DNA of 64,000 nt from Streptomyces viridochromogenes (GTDB lineage: Bacteria > Actinomycetota > Actinomycetes > Streptomycetales > Streptomycetaceae). The stretch lies in NCBI RefSeq assembly GCF_001270495.1, contig NZ_LGUR01000230.1, positions 62,001 through 126,000 of the forward strand, read 5' to 3'. Position 1 is the stretch's first letter. Every line of letters begins with the position of its first letter. Of the stretch, positions 8,831-16,528 are shown in pieces. Position numbers and translations under genes: made by a program. Under the pieces are notes generated by a model. It saw only the letters and a program-made list of their open reading frames with translations. It ran no database searches and had not been told where the DNA came from.

Positions 8831-9988
8831 CTATCGCGGCAGGCCGAGGATGCGCTCGGCGATGATGTTGCGCTGGATCTCGCTGGTGCCGCCGGCGATG
8901 GTGCCGGCGAAGCTGCGCGCGTACCGCTCGAACCAGCTGGAGATGAAGTGCTCGTGGTGCATGTGGTGGTACGGCCCCGTGCGCCCCGGATGCTCCAGTC
9001 CCTCGGCGCCGTGCGCCTCCAGCACGTGCAGGGAGGCGGACTGGACGGCCTCCGAGCCGAGCAGTTTGAGCACCGAGATCTCCGCCGGGTCGCGGTCCGG
9101 GCCGAGTTGGCGGTAACCGAGCAGCCGTAGCGCGGTCAGGTCCATGCGGAGGGTGGCGTACCACTCCTGGCCTGCGCCCGCGTCGGCCGCGTCGAGCAGG
9201 AGGTCCTCCAGACGTTCGGCGTACGACAGCCACAGCAGCGTGCGCTCGTGGCCGAGGGAGCCGTTCGCCACCCGCCAGCCCTCGCCCAGGGGGCCGACGA
9301 GGTTCTCGCGGGGCACCCGGACGTCGGTGAGGAACACCTCGTTGAAGTCGAGGTCGTCCTCGGCGGCGATCGATCCGAACGGGCGGCGGACGACGCCCTC
9401 GGTGCCGGTCGGGATCAGCAGGGCACTGATGCCCTTGTGCTTCGGCGCCTCCGGGTCGGTGCGGACGAAGGTGAGCAGGACATCGGCGTCGTGGGCGCCG
9501 GAGGTCCAGATCTTCTGGCCGTTGACCACGAACCCGTCCCCGTCCGCCACGGCACGGGTGCGCAGAGCGGCGAGGTCGGATCCGGCCTCCGGCTCACTCA
9601 TGCCGAGCGCGGCCGTGATCTCGGCGCGCAGGATCGGCACGGCCCAGCGGCGCTTCTGTTCCTCGGTGCCGAAGGTGAGCAGGGAGGCGGCGATGATGCC
9701 GAGACCCTGGGGGTTGAAGCTGTGGTAGATCCGGCGGCGGGCCAGCTCCTCCAGGTGGGCGAGTTGCTGGGGCAGGCCGGCGTTGCGGCCGCCGTACTCG
9801 GGCGGCTGGCCCGGGAGCAGCCAGCCCGCGTCGAACAGGGTGCGCTGCCAGCGGCGGGCCCATGCGGGGACGTGGGCGCTGGAGCCGGCGCGTTCGCGGG
9901 CCTCGGCCTCCTCGGGCAGGTGGGCGTCGAGGAAGGCGGCGAACTGTGCGCGGAACTCCTCCACCTCGGGGTCGTCGGCCAGCTTCAT
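8831..9988 (-). CDS. Acyl-CoA dehydrogenase, large partner of a pair
   Basis: 385 aa flavoprotein of beta-oxidation, introducing the 2,3 double bond. TAALGMSEPEAGSDLAALRT and FVVNGQKIWTSGAHDAD are the FAD-binding beta-domain motifs; IAGGTSEIQRNIIAERILGLPR is the C-terminal helix. The usual catalytic Glu of the C-terminal YEGT motif is Gly here (AGGT), as in many subunits of actinobacterial heteromeric enzymes. The ATG at 9988 shares one base with the stop of the shorter acyl-CoA dehydrogenase upstream (TGATG), so stoichiometric synthesis is likely. Confidence 0.92.
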   Translation of the reverse strand: MKLADDPEVEEFRAQFAAFLDAHLPEEAEARERAGSSAHVPAWARRWQRTLFDAGWLLPGQPPEYGGRNAGLPQQLAHLEELARRRIYHSFNPQGLGIIAASLLTFGTEEQKRRWAVPILRAEITAALGMSEPEAGSDLAALRTRAVADGDGFVVNGQKIWTSGAHDADVLLTFVRTDPEAPKHKGISALLIPTGTEGVVRRPFGSIAAEDDLDFNEVFLTDVRVPRENLVGPLGEGWRVANGSLGHERTLLWLSYAERLEDLLLDAADAGAGQEWYATLRMDLTALRLLGYRQLGPDRDPAEISVLKLLGSEAVQSASLHVLEAHGAEGLEHPGRTGPYHHMHHEHFISSWFERYARSFAGTIAGGTSEIQRNIIAERILGLPR

Positions 9989-10839
9989 CACGCGAGCAGT
10001 GCCTTCCTGTGGACGGACGCCGTGCCGAGGAGCAGGTCGCAGGCCTGGGCGCGTTTGAGGTGGTACTGCAGTTCGTTCTCCCAGGTGAAGCCCATGGCGC
10101 CGGACAGTTGCAGCCCGTGCCGGAAGACCAGGCGCTGGCACTCGCCGGCCGCGGCCTTGGCCATGTGCGCGGCGTCGGCGCGGCGCGGGTCGTCCTCGGC
10201 GATGGTCAGGGCGCTGAAGTGGGTGAGGGCGCGGGCGCGTTCGATGGCCACGTGCATGTCGGCCGCCTTGTGCTTGACGGCCTGGAAGGAGCCGAGGGGC
10301 CTGCCGAACTGCACCCGCTGCTTCACATGGTCCAGGACTAGATCGAGGACGCGCCGGCAGGCGCCGACACAGGTGGCGGCCAGCCCCAGCAGGGCCAGAT
10401 CGGGCACTGCGGCGACGAGGCCGTCGGCGTCCACATGGGCAGCGTGCAGGTGCGGATCGAGCACCGGCACCCGTTCCGCGGCCAGCTCCGCTCCCGGGAC
10501 GACGGTGACACCGCGATGGGTGAGCAGTGCGACCTCGTCGGCCCGGTCGGCGTCCAGGACGTAGCGCCCGATGCCGTCGAACACGGCGGTGCCGCTGCCC
10601 TCGGGGAGGCGGCCGGTGAGCGGTGCGAACCAGGTGGCGGTGGCCAGGAACGGGGTCGGGTCGGCGGCGTAGCCCAACTCCTCCAGAATGAGCGCGAGTT
10701 CCAGCGGGGGCGCCTCCAGCCAGCCGAGCCGGAGATACGTCTCCCACTGCTGCTTCTCGGGCCGGCCCCGCACCTTGGTGACCGTCTCGCGCACCGAGCG
10801 CCGCAGCAGTTGCTGCTCCTCGTCGAGTTCGAACTCCAC
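9988..10839 (-). CDS. Acyl-CoA dehydrogenase, short partner of a pair
   Basis: 283 aa, well below the usual 380. It has the N-terminal VEFELDEEQQLLRRSVRETVTKV and the C-terminal VLDHVKQRVQFGRPLGSFQAVKHKAADMH, but an abbreviated middle domain. Short/long neighbours of this sort form alpha2beta2 enzymes in steroid-type beta-oxidation (FadE pairs of mycobacteria). The GTG at 10839 follows GGAGGGGG at good spacing; an in-frame GTG at 10872 without such a site is the alternative. First gene of its operon, behind the palindrome at 10899-10913. Confidence 0.87.
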   Translation of the reverse strand: MEFELDEEQQLLRRSVRETVTKVRGRPEKQQWETYLRLGWLEAPPLELALILEELGYAADPTPFLATATWFAPLTGRLPEGSGTAVFDGIGRYVLDADRADEVALLTHRGVTVVPGAELAAERVPVLDPHLHAAHVDADGLVAAVPDLALLGLAATCVGACRRVLDLVLDHVKQRVQFGRPLGSFQAVKHKAADMHVAIERARALTHFSALTIAEDDPRRADAAHMAKAAAGECQRLVFRHGLQLSGAMGFTWENELQYHLKRAQACDLLLGTASVHRKALLA

Positions 10840-10898
10840 GCCCGGCCCCCTCCGCCGTACCGGTGGCTGCACACCGGGCGCGGGCCCGGGTCGGAAGC

Positions 10899-10913
10899 GA
10901 GAATAGCATTCTC
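10899..10913. promoter_or_regulatory. Operator palindrome GAGAAT-N3-ATTCTC (copy 2)
   Basis: GAGAATAGCATTCTC, perfect palindrome in the 166-bp divergent region between the acyl-CoA dehydrogenase operon and the TetR gene. A 9-bp direct repeat GTAAGGCTC also occurs nearby at 10925 and 10965. A site next to the regulator's own promoter is what autoregulation would look like, making this TetR the prime candidate for the whole set. Confidence 0.8.
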
Positions 10914-11005
10914 ATTGAAAGGGAGTAAGGCTCTTGCTATTGGCAGAGCGCGATTCGGTAGGGCGTAAGGCTCATCTTTCCGCCTGCGTGGAGTACGGTT
11001 CTTCC

Positions 11006-11827
11006 ATGAGTGCCGTCCCCACAGAATCCGTCGAGACCCCCGAGCCCGCCTGGCGGCAGCGCGCCGTCGAGCGCTCCACCCGGGCGGCGAAGCTGCGCGC
11101 CGAGCAGCGCGTGCAGCGCTTTCTGGACGCCGCCCAGGAGCTCATCGCCGACAAGGGCACCACCGACTTCACCGTGCAGGAGGTCGTAGAGCGTTCCCGC
11201 CAGTCGCTGCGCAGCTTCTACCAGCACTTCGACGGCAAGCACGAGCTCCTGCTCGCGCTGTTCGAGGACGCGCTGTCGAAGTCCGCCGCCGCCCTACGGG
11301 AGCAGGTCGCCGCGGGGCAGGATCCGCTGGAGCGTCTGAAGATCGCGGTCGAGTGGCTCTACGACGCCTCCAAGCCCCGCGAGGGCCGGCAGTCCCCGCT
11401 CTTCACCGACTTCGCCGTCCAGCTGCTGGTCACTCACCCGGACCAGGTGGCCAGCGCCCACGTGCCGCTGGTCGACTTCTTCACCGAGATGGTGGAAGAG
11501 GCCGTCGAGACCGGCCAGGCCGTGGCCCCGAAGCCGCGGCGAACCGCCTCCCTGATCATGCAGACGGCGATGTTCACGGCCCAGGCCCCCTCGGCCCGGG
11601 TCGGCGCCCACCCCTCGCCGATCACGGTGGAGGAGGTGTGGGCCTTCTGTCTGGGCGGCATCAGTGGCGGCCCGGCGCCCGACGGCGCTCCGGCGACTGC
11701 ACCCTCGGCGAAGAAGGCCTCCGCGAGGACCGGCACGAAGAAGAAGGCGTCCGCCAAGAAGTCCGCCTCGGCCACGACCGCCGCCGCGAAGACGGGCGCG
11801 GCAGCCAGTCCACGCAGGCGCGGGTGA
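11006..11827 (+). CDS. TetR-family transcriptional regulator with Lys/Ala-rich tail
   Basis: 273 aa. The N-terminal helix-turn-helix is in AAQELIADKGTTDFTVQEVVERSRQSLRSFYQHFDGKHELLLALF (about residues 38-82). The middle is an ordinary TetR ligand domain. The last about 40 residues (KKASARTG, KKKASAKK, ending PRRRG) are a low-complexity basic tail resembling the C-termini of actinobacterial HU/H1-like proteins, unusual for TetR. ATG at 11006 chosen because the helix-turn-helix begins about 35 residues later. It diverges from an acyl-CoA dehydrogenase operon with a palindromic operator between them, so it probably represses the island until a CoA-ester ligand binds. Confidence 0.9.
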   Translation: MSAVPTESVETPEPAWRQRAVERSTRAAKLRAEQRVQRFLDAAQELIADKGTTDFTVQEVVERSRQSLRSFYQHFDGKHELLLALFEDALSKSAAALREQVAAGQDPLERLKIAVEWLYDASKPREGRQSPLFTDFAVQLLVTHPDQVASAHVPLVDFFTEMVEEAVETGQAVAPKPRRTASLIMQTAMFTAQAPSARVGAHPSPITVEEVWAFCLGGISGGPAPDGAPATAPSAKKASARTGTKKKASAKKSASATTAAAKTGAAASPRRRG

Positions 11828-11848
11828 CGGTCCGCTGCTCATCGTGAC

Positions 11849-11880
11849 GGCCGAGGGCCGGAGTCGCCCGGCCCTCGGCC
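11849..11880. terminator. Strong hairpin terminator after the TetR gene
   Basis: Perfect 13-bp arms GGCCGAGGGCCGG (11849-11861) and CCGGCCCTCGGCC (11868-11880), 6-nt loop, no U-tract. It separates the TetR gene from the convergent beta-galactosidase remnant and could act in both directions. Confidence 0.75.
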
Positions 11881-11940
11881 CCGTCGCTCAGGAAGCTCCC
11901 GTGGCGCAGGACCGCCCGGCAGTCGGGCCGTGTCCGAGGT

Positions 11941-12652
11941 TCAGGCGCCCGGGGACTCGACCGGCGCCACCTTCACCCCACCCGCCGCCCTCCCCAGCAA
12001 CGTCAGCGTCACGTCGCCCGGCCCCGCCGGTGTCGTCCCGTCGGACAGCACCGCCAGGGCCAGCGTGTTACGGCCCCGGGTACGCAGGATGCCGTTGGTG
12101 ACGACGAACGTGCGCTGCGGCCCCACGTCGTTGATGTACTGGCCTATGTTCCAGCCGTTGACGTAGAGCTGGACACGGTAGGCGCGGGTGGCGTCGTCGG
12201 TGAACGTGATGCCGATCGAGGCGTCAATGTCGTGGTCGATGCCGAGCCGGAACGTGGTCCGGTACCAGTCGACGCCCTGCCGGCGCCGGGCGAGCGGGAA
12301 GCCCACCTCCGCCCAGTCCCCGGTCCCGGGCCCCGGCAGATGAATGGTGGTTCCAGGCCACGTAGATGCCGACGGTGTTGAGACCGTGGGCGCGCAGCTT
12401 CTGCAGCACGTCGCGCCACAGCGACGGGCTCGGCAGCCGGAAGGGGTGAATCTCGCCGGACCACAGGACGACCCGGCGGCCGTCGATCAGTACCGAGTAC
12501 TTGTCGAAAGCGACCGTGTGCGCGGCCCCGTCCGCCGACGGTGAGGGCACGTCCGGTGCGTCGACCGCGACGCCGGGGCCGGCGGTCGCGGGCACGGCCA
12601 GGCCGACGCCGGCGGCGGCGAGTGTGGCGAATGTGCGCCTGGTCAGCTCCAA
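11941..12652 (-). pseudogene. Glycoside hydrolase family 35-type beta-galactosidase, both ends only
   Basis: The 5' part (12652 down to about 12345) encodes a Tat-type leader (LTRRTFATLAAAGVGLAVPATA) and the start of a GH35 barrel (YSVLIDGRRVVLWSGEIHPFR, then LRAHGLNTVGIYVAWNHHS). The sequence then passes into another frame that reads TTIHLPGPGTGDWAEVGFP and a C-terminal jelly-roll (VQLYVNGWNIGQYINDVGPQ) to the stop at 11941. GH35 enzymes are normally over 550 residues; about 235 codons remain. The catalytic region is absent, and the junction lies in ACCACCATTCA, which fits the codons of both ends, so a short-homology deletion is likely. Not expected to be functional. Confidence 0.8.
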
Positions 12653-12790
12653 CTGGACCTCCGTGGCGGCTCGTTGAGGCGATGATTCGACATGCCGAAC
12701 GACGTTCGCATGGGTGGAGCGAACCTAGATCCCCTTCTGAGGGCGGTCAACAGCCCGGCCACAGGCGAATGAAGGGCCCCACCCGGACCC

Positions 12791-12821
12791 TTGACCCCGA
12801 TTTCGGTCTGACCTTTAGTAT
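12791..12821 (+). promoter_or_regulatory. Probable promoter of the 12.86-14.8 kb genes
   Basis: TTGACC at 12791-12796 and TAGTAT at 12816-12821, with a long 19-bp spacer. It overlaps the 19-nt box at 12802-12820 that is nearly repeated before the 15726 operon, and a GGTC-T-GACC palindrome (12806-12814). The position makes an upstream ATG at 12820 part of the promoter and supports the GTG at 12859 as the true start. Confidence 0.5.
12802..12820 (+). promoter_or_regulatory. Shared 19-nt promoter box (copy 1)
   Basis: TTCGGTCTGACCTTTAGTA, differing at only two positions from 15696-15714. The two copies stand before two separate acyl-CoA gene groups flanking a GntR-family gene, which may be their regulator. 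The distance from the TTGAC element differs between copies (19 versus 16 bp spacers), so the conserved part is more likely a protein-binding site than promoter spacing. Confidence 0.55.
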
Positions 12822-12858
12822 GTTTTACATATCCGCCGTCGGCAAAGGGGTTCCCGCC

Positions 12859-14025
12859 GTGGATTTCGAGCTGACCGAGGACCAGGAGACGATCCGCAAG
12901 GCCGTGGCCGGTCTCCTGCGTGACTTCGACGACCGGTACTGGATGGAGAAGGACCGGGACCACGCGTTCCCCGAGGAGTTCTACGCCGCCGTCGCCGATG
13001 GCGGCTGGCTCGGCATCACGATCCCGGAGGAACACGGCGGCCACGGACTCGGCATCACCGAGGCGACGCTGCTGCTGGAGGAGGTCGCGCGCTCCGGCGG
13101 GGGCATGAACGCCGCCAGCGCGATCCACATGTCGATCTTCGGCATGCATCCGGTGGTCGTGCACGGCTCCGACGAGCTGAAGCGCCGCACCCTGCCACGC
13201 ATCGCACGCGGCGACCTCCACGTGTGCTTCGGGGTGACGGAACCGGGCGCCGGGCTCGACACGACGAGCATCACGACGTACGCCCGCCGGGCCGGCGACC
13301 ACTACGTCGTCAGCGGACGCAAGGTGTGGATCTCCAAGGCCCTGGAGTCGGAGAAGATCCTTCTGCTGACGCGCACGGCCAGGCGGGACGAGGTCGAGAA
13401 GCCGACCGACGGCATGACGCTGTTCCTGACCGATCTGGACCGCGACCGGGTGGACATCCGCCCGATCCCGAAGATGGGCCGCAACGCCGTCTCCTCGAAC
13501 GAGGTGTTCATCGACGACCTGCGGGTGCCGGTCGAGGACCGGGTCGGCGAGGAGGGCCAGGGGTTCCGCTACCTCCTCGACGGCCTCAACCCGGAGCGGA
13601 TGCTGATCGCCGCCGAGGCGCTCGGCATCGGCCGCGTGGCCCTGGACCGGGCCGTGCGCTACGGACGCGAGCGGGAGGTGTTCGGACGGCCCATCGGCAT
13701 GAACCAGGGCATCCAGTTCCCGCTGGCCGACGCCCTCGCCCACCTCGACGCGGCGGAGCTCGTGCTGCGCAAGGCGACCTGGCTGTACGACCAGGGCCGG
13801 CCGTGCGGGCGGGAGGCCAACACCGCCAAGTACCTGTGCGCGGACGCCGGGTTCACGGCCGCCGACCGCGCCCTTCAGACACACGGCGGCATGGGCTACT
13901 CCGAGGAGTATCCCGTGGCCCGCTTCTTCCGTGAGGCACGGCTGATGCGGATCGCGCCGGTCAGCCAGGAGATGGTCCTGAACTACCTGGGGTCCCACAC
14001 CCTGGGCCTGCCGAGAAGCTACTGA
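12859..14025 (+). CDS. Acyl-CoA dehydrogenase
   Basis: 388 aa, full length. VDFELTEDQETIRKAVAGLLRDF opens the helical domain; CFGVTEPGAGLDTTSITTYA and YVVSGRKVWISKALESEKILLLTRT are the flavin-domain motifs. RALQTHGGMGYSEEYPVARFFREARLMRIAPVSQEMVLNY is the C-terminal helix pair, in which the Glu usual after the last helix is missing; a Glu in YSEEY could serve as base, as in isovaleryl-type enzymes. GTG at 12859 has AAAGGGG upstream. The next gene, an SDR, begins 10 bp downstream. Confidence 0.92.
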   Translation: MDFELTEDQETIRKAVAGLLRDFDDRYWMEKDRDHAFPEEFYAAVADGGWLGITIPEEHGGHGLGITEATLLLEEVARSGGGMNAASAIHMSIFGMHPVVVHGSDELKRRTLPRIARGDLHVCFGVTEPGAGLDTTSITTYARRAGDHYVVSGRKVWISKALESEKILLLTRTARRDEVEKPTDGMTLFLTDLDRDRVDIRPIPKMGRNAVSSNEVFIDDLRVPVEDRVGEEGQGFRYLLDGLNPERMLIAAEALGIGRVALDRAVRYGREREVFGRPIGMNQGIQFPLADALAHLDAAELVLRKATWLYDQGRPCGREANTAKYLCADAGFTAADRALQTHGGMGYSEEYPVARFFREARLMRIAPVSQEMVLNYLGSHTLGLPRSY

Positions 14026-14035
14026 GGAGCCGGTC

Positions 14036-14803
14036 ATGACCGAGGGAACGGGACTGTTCGATCTCACCGGGCGTTCGGCGCTGGTGACCGGGGCGGCCGG
14101 CGGCATCGGCTCGGCGGTGGCCGGGGCGCTCGCCCGGGCCGGGGCCGCGGTGCTCGTCACCGACGTCGACGAGGGGGCGGCCGCGGCCGTGGCCGGGAAG
14201 CTGACCGCGGAGGGACTGCGCGCCGAGGGCGCCGCCCTGGACGTGGGGGACCGGGCGGCAGCCGACGCCGCGGTGTCCCGGGCCGCCGCGCTCACCGGCG
14301 GGACGCTGCACACCCTCGTCAACAACGCGGGAGTCACCGCGCCCGCGATGTTCGAGAAGCTCGACGAGGAGTCGTTCCGGCGGCTCCTCGACATCCATGT
14401 GCTGGGAGCGTTCCACTGCGCCCAGGCCGCGCTGCCGTTCCTGCCGACGGACGGGACCGGCCGGATCATCAACGTCACGTCGTCGGCCGGCCTGACCGGC
14501 ACCCTGGGCCAGGTGAACTACTCGGCGGCCAAGGCGGGCATCATCGGACTCACCAAATCGCTGGCTCGTGAGCTGGCCCGGAAGAACATCCTGGTCAACG
14601 CGCTCGCACCACTGGCGGCGACGCCGATGACCGAGACCATCCGCACCGACCCGAAGTTCGCGGAGCGGATGCTCGCCCGGATCCCGCTGGGCCGCTGGGC
14701 GGAGCCGGAGGAGGTCGCGGGCGCGTTCGTCTTCCTCGCCTCCGACGCGGCGTCCTTCATCACCGGGCAGGTGCTGCCGGTGGACGGCGGACTGGTCATC
14801 TGA
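14036..14803 (+). CDS. Short-chain dehydrogenase/reductase (FabG-like)
   Basis: 255 aa classical SDR: LVTGAAGGIGSAVAGALARAGAAVLVTDVDE, LVNNAGVTAP, IINVTSSAGLTG, catalytic NYSAAKAGIIGLTKSLA and C-terminal FITGQVLPVDGGL. The closest recognisable type is a 3-oxoacyl-ACP/CoA reductase or 3-hydroxyacyl-CoA dehydrogenase. ATG at 14036 with GAGGAG overlapping the preceding stop. With the acyl-CoA dehydrogenase in front it makes a two-gene beta-oxidation unit, followed 24 bp later by a GntR regulator. Confidence 0.92.
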   Translation: MTEGTGLFDLTGRSALVTGAAGGIGSAVAGALARAGAAVLVTDVDEGAAAAVAGKLTAEGLRAEGAALDVGDRAAADAAVSRAAALTGGTLHTLVNNAGVTAPAMFEKLDEESFRRLLDIHVLGAFHCAQAALPFLPTDGTGRIINVTSSAGLTGTLGQVNYSAAKAGIIGLTKSLARELARKNILVNALAPLAATPMTETIRTDPKFAERMLARIPLGRWAEPEEVAGAFVFLASDAASFITGQVLPVDGGLVI

Positions 14804-14827
14804 CGGACCGCGGGTGGGCGGTGTTGA

Positions 14828-15637
14828 ATGGTCCGGCCGAAACGGATGCACGACGAGAGGCCTGAACCCGTGCCCAGCGCTCACTCCACGCCCCCCACCC
14901 CGCGCTTCGACACGCTCACCGTCCCCAAGGCCTCGGACGTGCTGGCGTCGGAGGTGCGTGAGCGCATCCTGTCCGGGGAGTTCACGGAGGGCACACCCCT
15001 GCCGCCGGAACGACAACTGGTGGAGCAGACGGGACTGAGCCGGGCGACCGTGCGGGAGGCGTTGCGCATCCTGGAGGTCGAGCGGCTGGTGGAGATCCGG
15101 CCGGGACGCGGAGGCGGGGCCTTCGTGCACCGGCCCGGCCGCGAATCCCTGGCGAACACCGTGCAGTTGGTCATCCGGGGCCAGCAGATCCGGCTGGAGG
15201 CCCTGCACGAGACCCGTGAGGCGATCGAGCCGGCGTGCGCCGCGCTCGCGGCCGGCCGACGCACCGAGCACGATCTGGCCGACCTGGACGCCGCCCATGC
15301 CGAGCTGGTCGACGCCGGTGACGACATCCGCCGTTTCCTACGGGCCAACGTCCGCTGGCACAACGCGGTGGCGAGGGCGGGCAGCAACGAACTGCTCATC
15401 GGGTTCCTCAGCGCGCTCTCGGAGTCGATCTACGCCGCCACGAACCTGGAACGGTTCATGGACACCCGTATCCGCGAGGTCACCGCCCAGGCACACGCGA
15501 AGATCACCGAAGCCATCCGGTCGGGTGACGCGGCGGCGGCCCGGCGGCGGATGAGCCGCCATGTGTGCGGGTTCGCACGGGCCGCCGCCGAGGTGGACGG
15601 CCGGGAACGCGTCGAACTGACCGAGCCCGAAGACTGA
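14828..15637 (+). CDS. GntR-family regulator, FadR/FCD subfamily
   Basis: 269 aa from this ATG. Winged helix in SDVLASEVRERILSGEFTEGTPLPPERQLVEQTGLSRATVREALRILEVERLVEIRPGRGGG (about residues 36-97), followed by an all-helical FCD ligand domain. Metal/ligand His residues are visible in VRWHNAVARAGSN and in RRRMSRHVCGF. Alternative in-frame starts are ATG 14846 and GTG 14870, the latter with GAGAGG in front. It lies between two acyl-CoA gene groups that share the 19-nt box, so it is a candidate regulator of both. The ligand would be an acyl-CoA or organic acid by family precedent. Confidence 0.88.
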   Translation: MVRPKRMHDERPEPVPSAHSTPPTPRFDTLTVPKASDVLASEVRERILSGEFTEGTPLPPERQLVEQTGLSRATVREALRILEVERLVEIRPGRGGGAFVHRPGRESLANTVQLVIRGQQIRLEALHETREAIEPACAALAAGRRTEHDLADLDAAHAELVDAGDDIRRFLRANVRWHNAVARAGSNELLIGFLSALSESIYAATNLERFMDTRIREVTAQAHAKITEAIRSGDAAAARRRMSRHVCGFARAAAEVDGRERVELTEPED

Positions 15638-15655
15638 TCCGCCACGCCGCAGGGC

Positions 15656-15670
15656 GAGAATGAGATTCTC
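15656..15670. promoter_or_regulatory. Operator palindrome GAGAAT-N3-ATTCTC (copy 3)
   Basis: GAGAATGAGATTCTC, perfect, 17 bp upstream of the TTGACA at 15688. It stands before the nine-gene operon, so a regulator bound here would act from just upstream of, or partly over, the polymerase site. Confidence 0.8.
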
Positions 15671-15687
15671 GATTTAGCGCAACACCA

Positions 15688-15715
15688 TTGACACCTTCGG
15701 CCTGACCTTTAATAG
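15688..15715 (+). promoter_or_regulatory. Probable promoter of the nine-gene beta-oxidation operon
   Basis: TTGACA (15688-15693) and TAATAG (15710-15715), 16-bp spacer. The -10 end overlaps the shared 19-nt box (15696-15714). The start codon follows at 15726, so the leader is only a few bases or absent. Confidence 0.55.
15696..15714 (+). promoter_or_regulatory. Shared 19-nt promoter box (copy 2)
   Basis: TTCGGCCTGACCTTTAATA, 17 of 19 positions identical to 12802-12820. It lies inside the promoter of the nine-gene operon, so a bound protein would directly compete with RNA polymerase. Confidence 0.55.
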
Positions 15716-15725
15716 CATCAGCGGC

Positions 15726-16526
15726 ATGACCGACGTGAGCCCCGTCCTGACCGTGGCCGCCGACGGAGATGTCCGCATCGTCACGCTGAACCGCCCCGAC
15801 CGTCTCAACGGCGTCTCGGCGGAGCTCCACTTCCGGCTGTCCCAGGTCTGGCGCGAGCTCGCGGAGGACGCCGGAGCGCGGGCGGTCGTCCTCACTGGGG
15901 CGGGCCGGGCCTTCAGCGCGGGCGGCGACTTCGACCATCTGCTGCGCCATCACGACGACCCGGAGCTGCGCGAGCGGTCCATCCGGCTCGACCGGACCAT
16001 CCAGACGGACATGATCCGCTTCCCGCTGCCCGTCGTCGCGGCCGTCAACGGCCCCGCGGTGGGCCTGGGCTGCTCTCTCGCGCTGGGGTGCGACCTCGTG
16101 CTCATGGCCGAGGACGCCTACCTCGCGGACCCGCACATCTCGGTGGGCCTGGTGGCGGGCGACGGCGGAGTGACCCTCTGGCCGCTGCTGACGAGCCTGC
16201 TGCGCGTGAAGGAGTACCTGTTCACCGGGGACCGCATCCCGGCCGCCACCGCCGTCGAACTCGGCCTGGCCAACCGGACCGTCCCGGGCCCCGATCTCAT
16301 GGGCGAGGCCCTCACACTGGCCCACCGGCTCGCCGCGCAGCCCCCGGAGGCGTTGCGCGCCACGAAGGCGGCGCTCGCGGCGGTGGTCGAGCAGGTCTCG
16401 CGGGGCGGCATGGAGGCGGCGCTGCTGGCCGAGCGCTCCACCATGACCAGCCCCGACCACATCCGCATCGTGAGCGACCTCGCCGCCCGGGCGAGCCGCC
16501 GTCCCAGCGCCGCCGAGGAGGGCTGA
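15726..16526 (+). CDS. Enoyl-CoA hydratase/isomerase family protein
   Basis: 266 aa crotonase. VTLNRPDRLNGVSAELHFRL, oxyanion motifs GRAFSAGGDFDHLL and AAVNGPAVGLGCSLALGCDLVLMAE, then HISVGLVAGDGGVTLWPLL, where Asp replaces the second catalytic Glu of a standard hydratase. It may therefore be an isomerase-type member. First gene of the operon, directly behind the promoter and palindrome. The ATG at 15726 has little room for a ribosome site, consistent with a near-leaderless message. Confidence 0.88.
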   Translation: MTDVSPVLTVAADGDVRIVTLNRPDRLNGVSAELHFRLSQVWRELAEDAGARAVVLTGAGRAFSAGGDFDHLLRHHDDPELRERSIRLDRTIQTDMIRFPLPVVAAVNGPAVGLGCSLALGCDLVLMAEDAYLADPHISVGLVAGDGGVTLWPLLTSLLRVKEYLFTGDRIPAATAVELGLANRTVPGPDLMGEALTLAHRLAAQPPEALRATKAALAAVVEQVSRGGMEAALLAERSTMTSPDHIRIVSDLAARASRRPSAAEEG

Positions 16527-16528
16527 GC

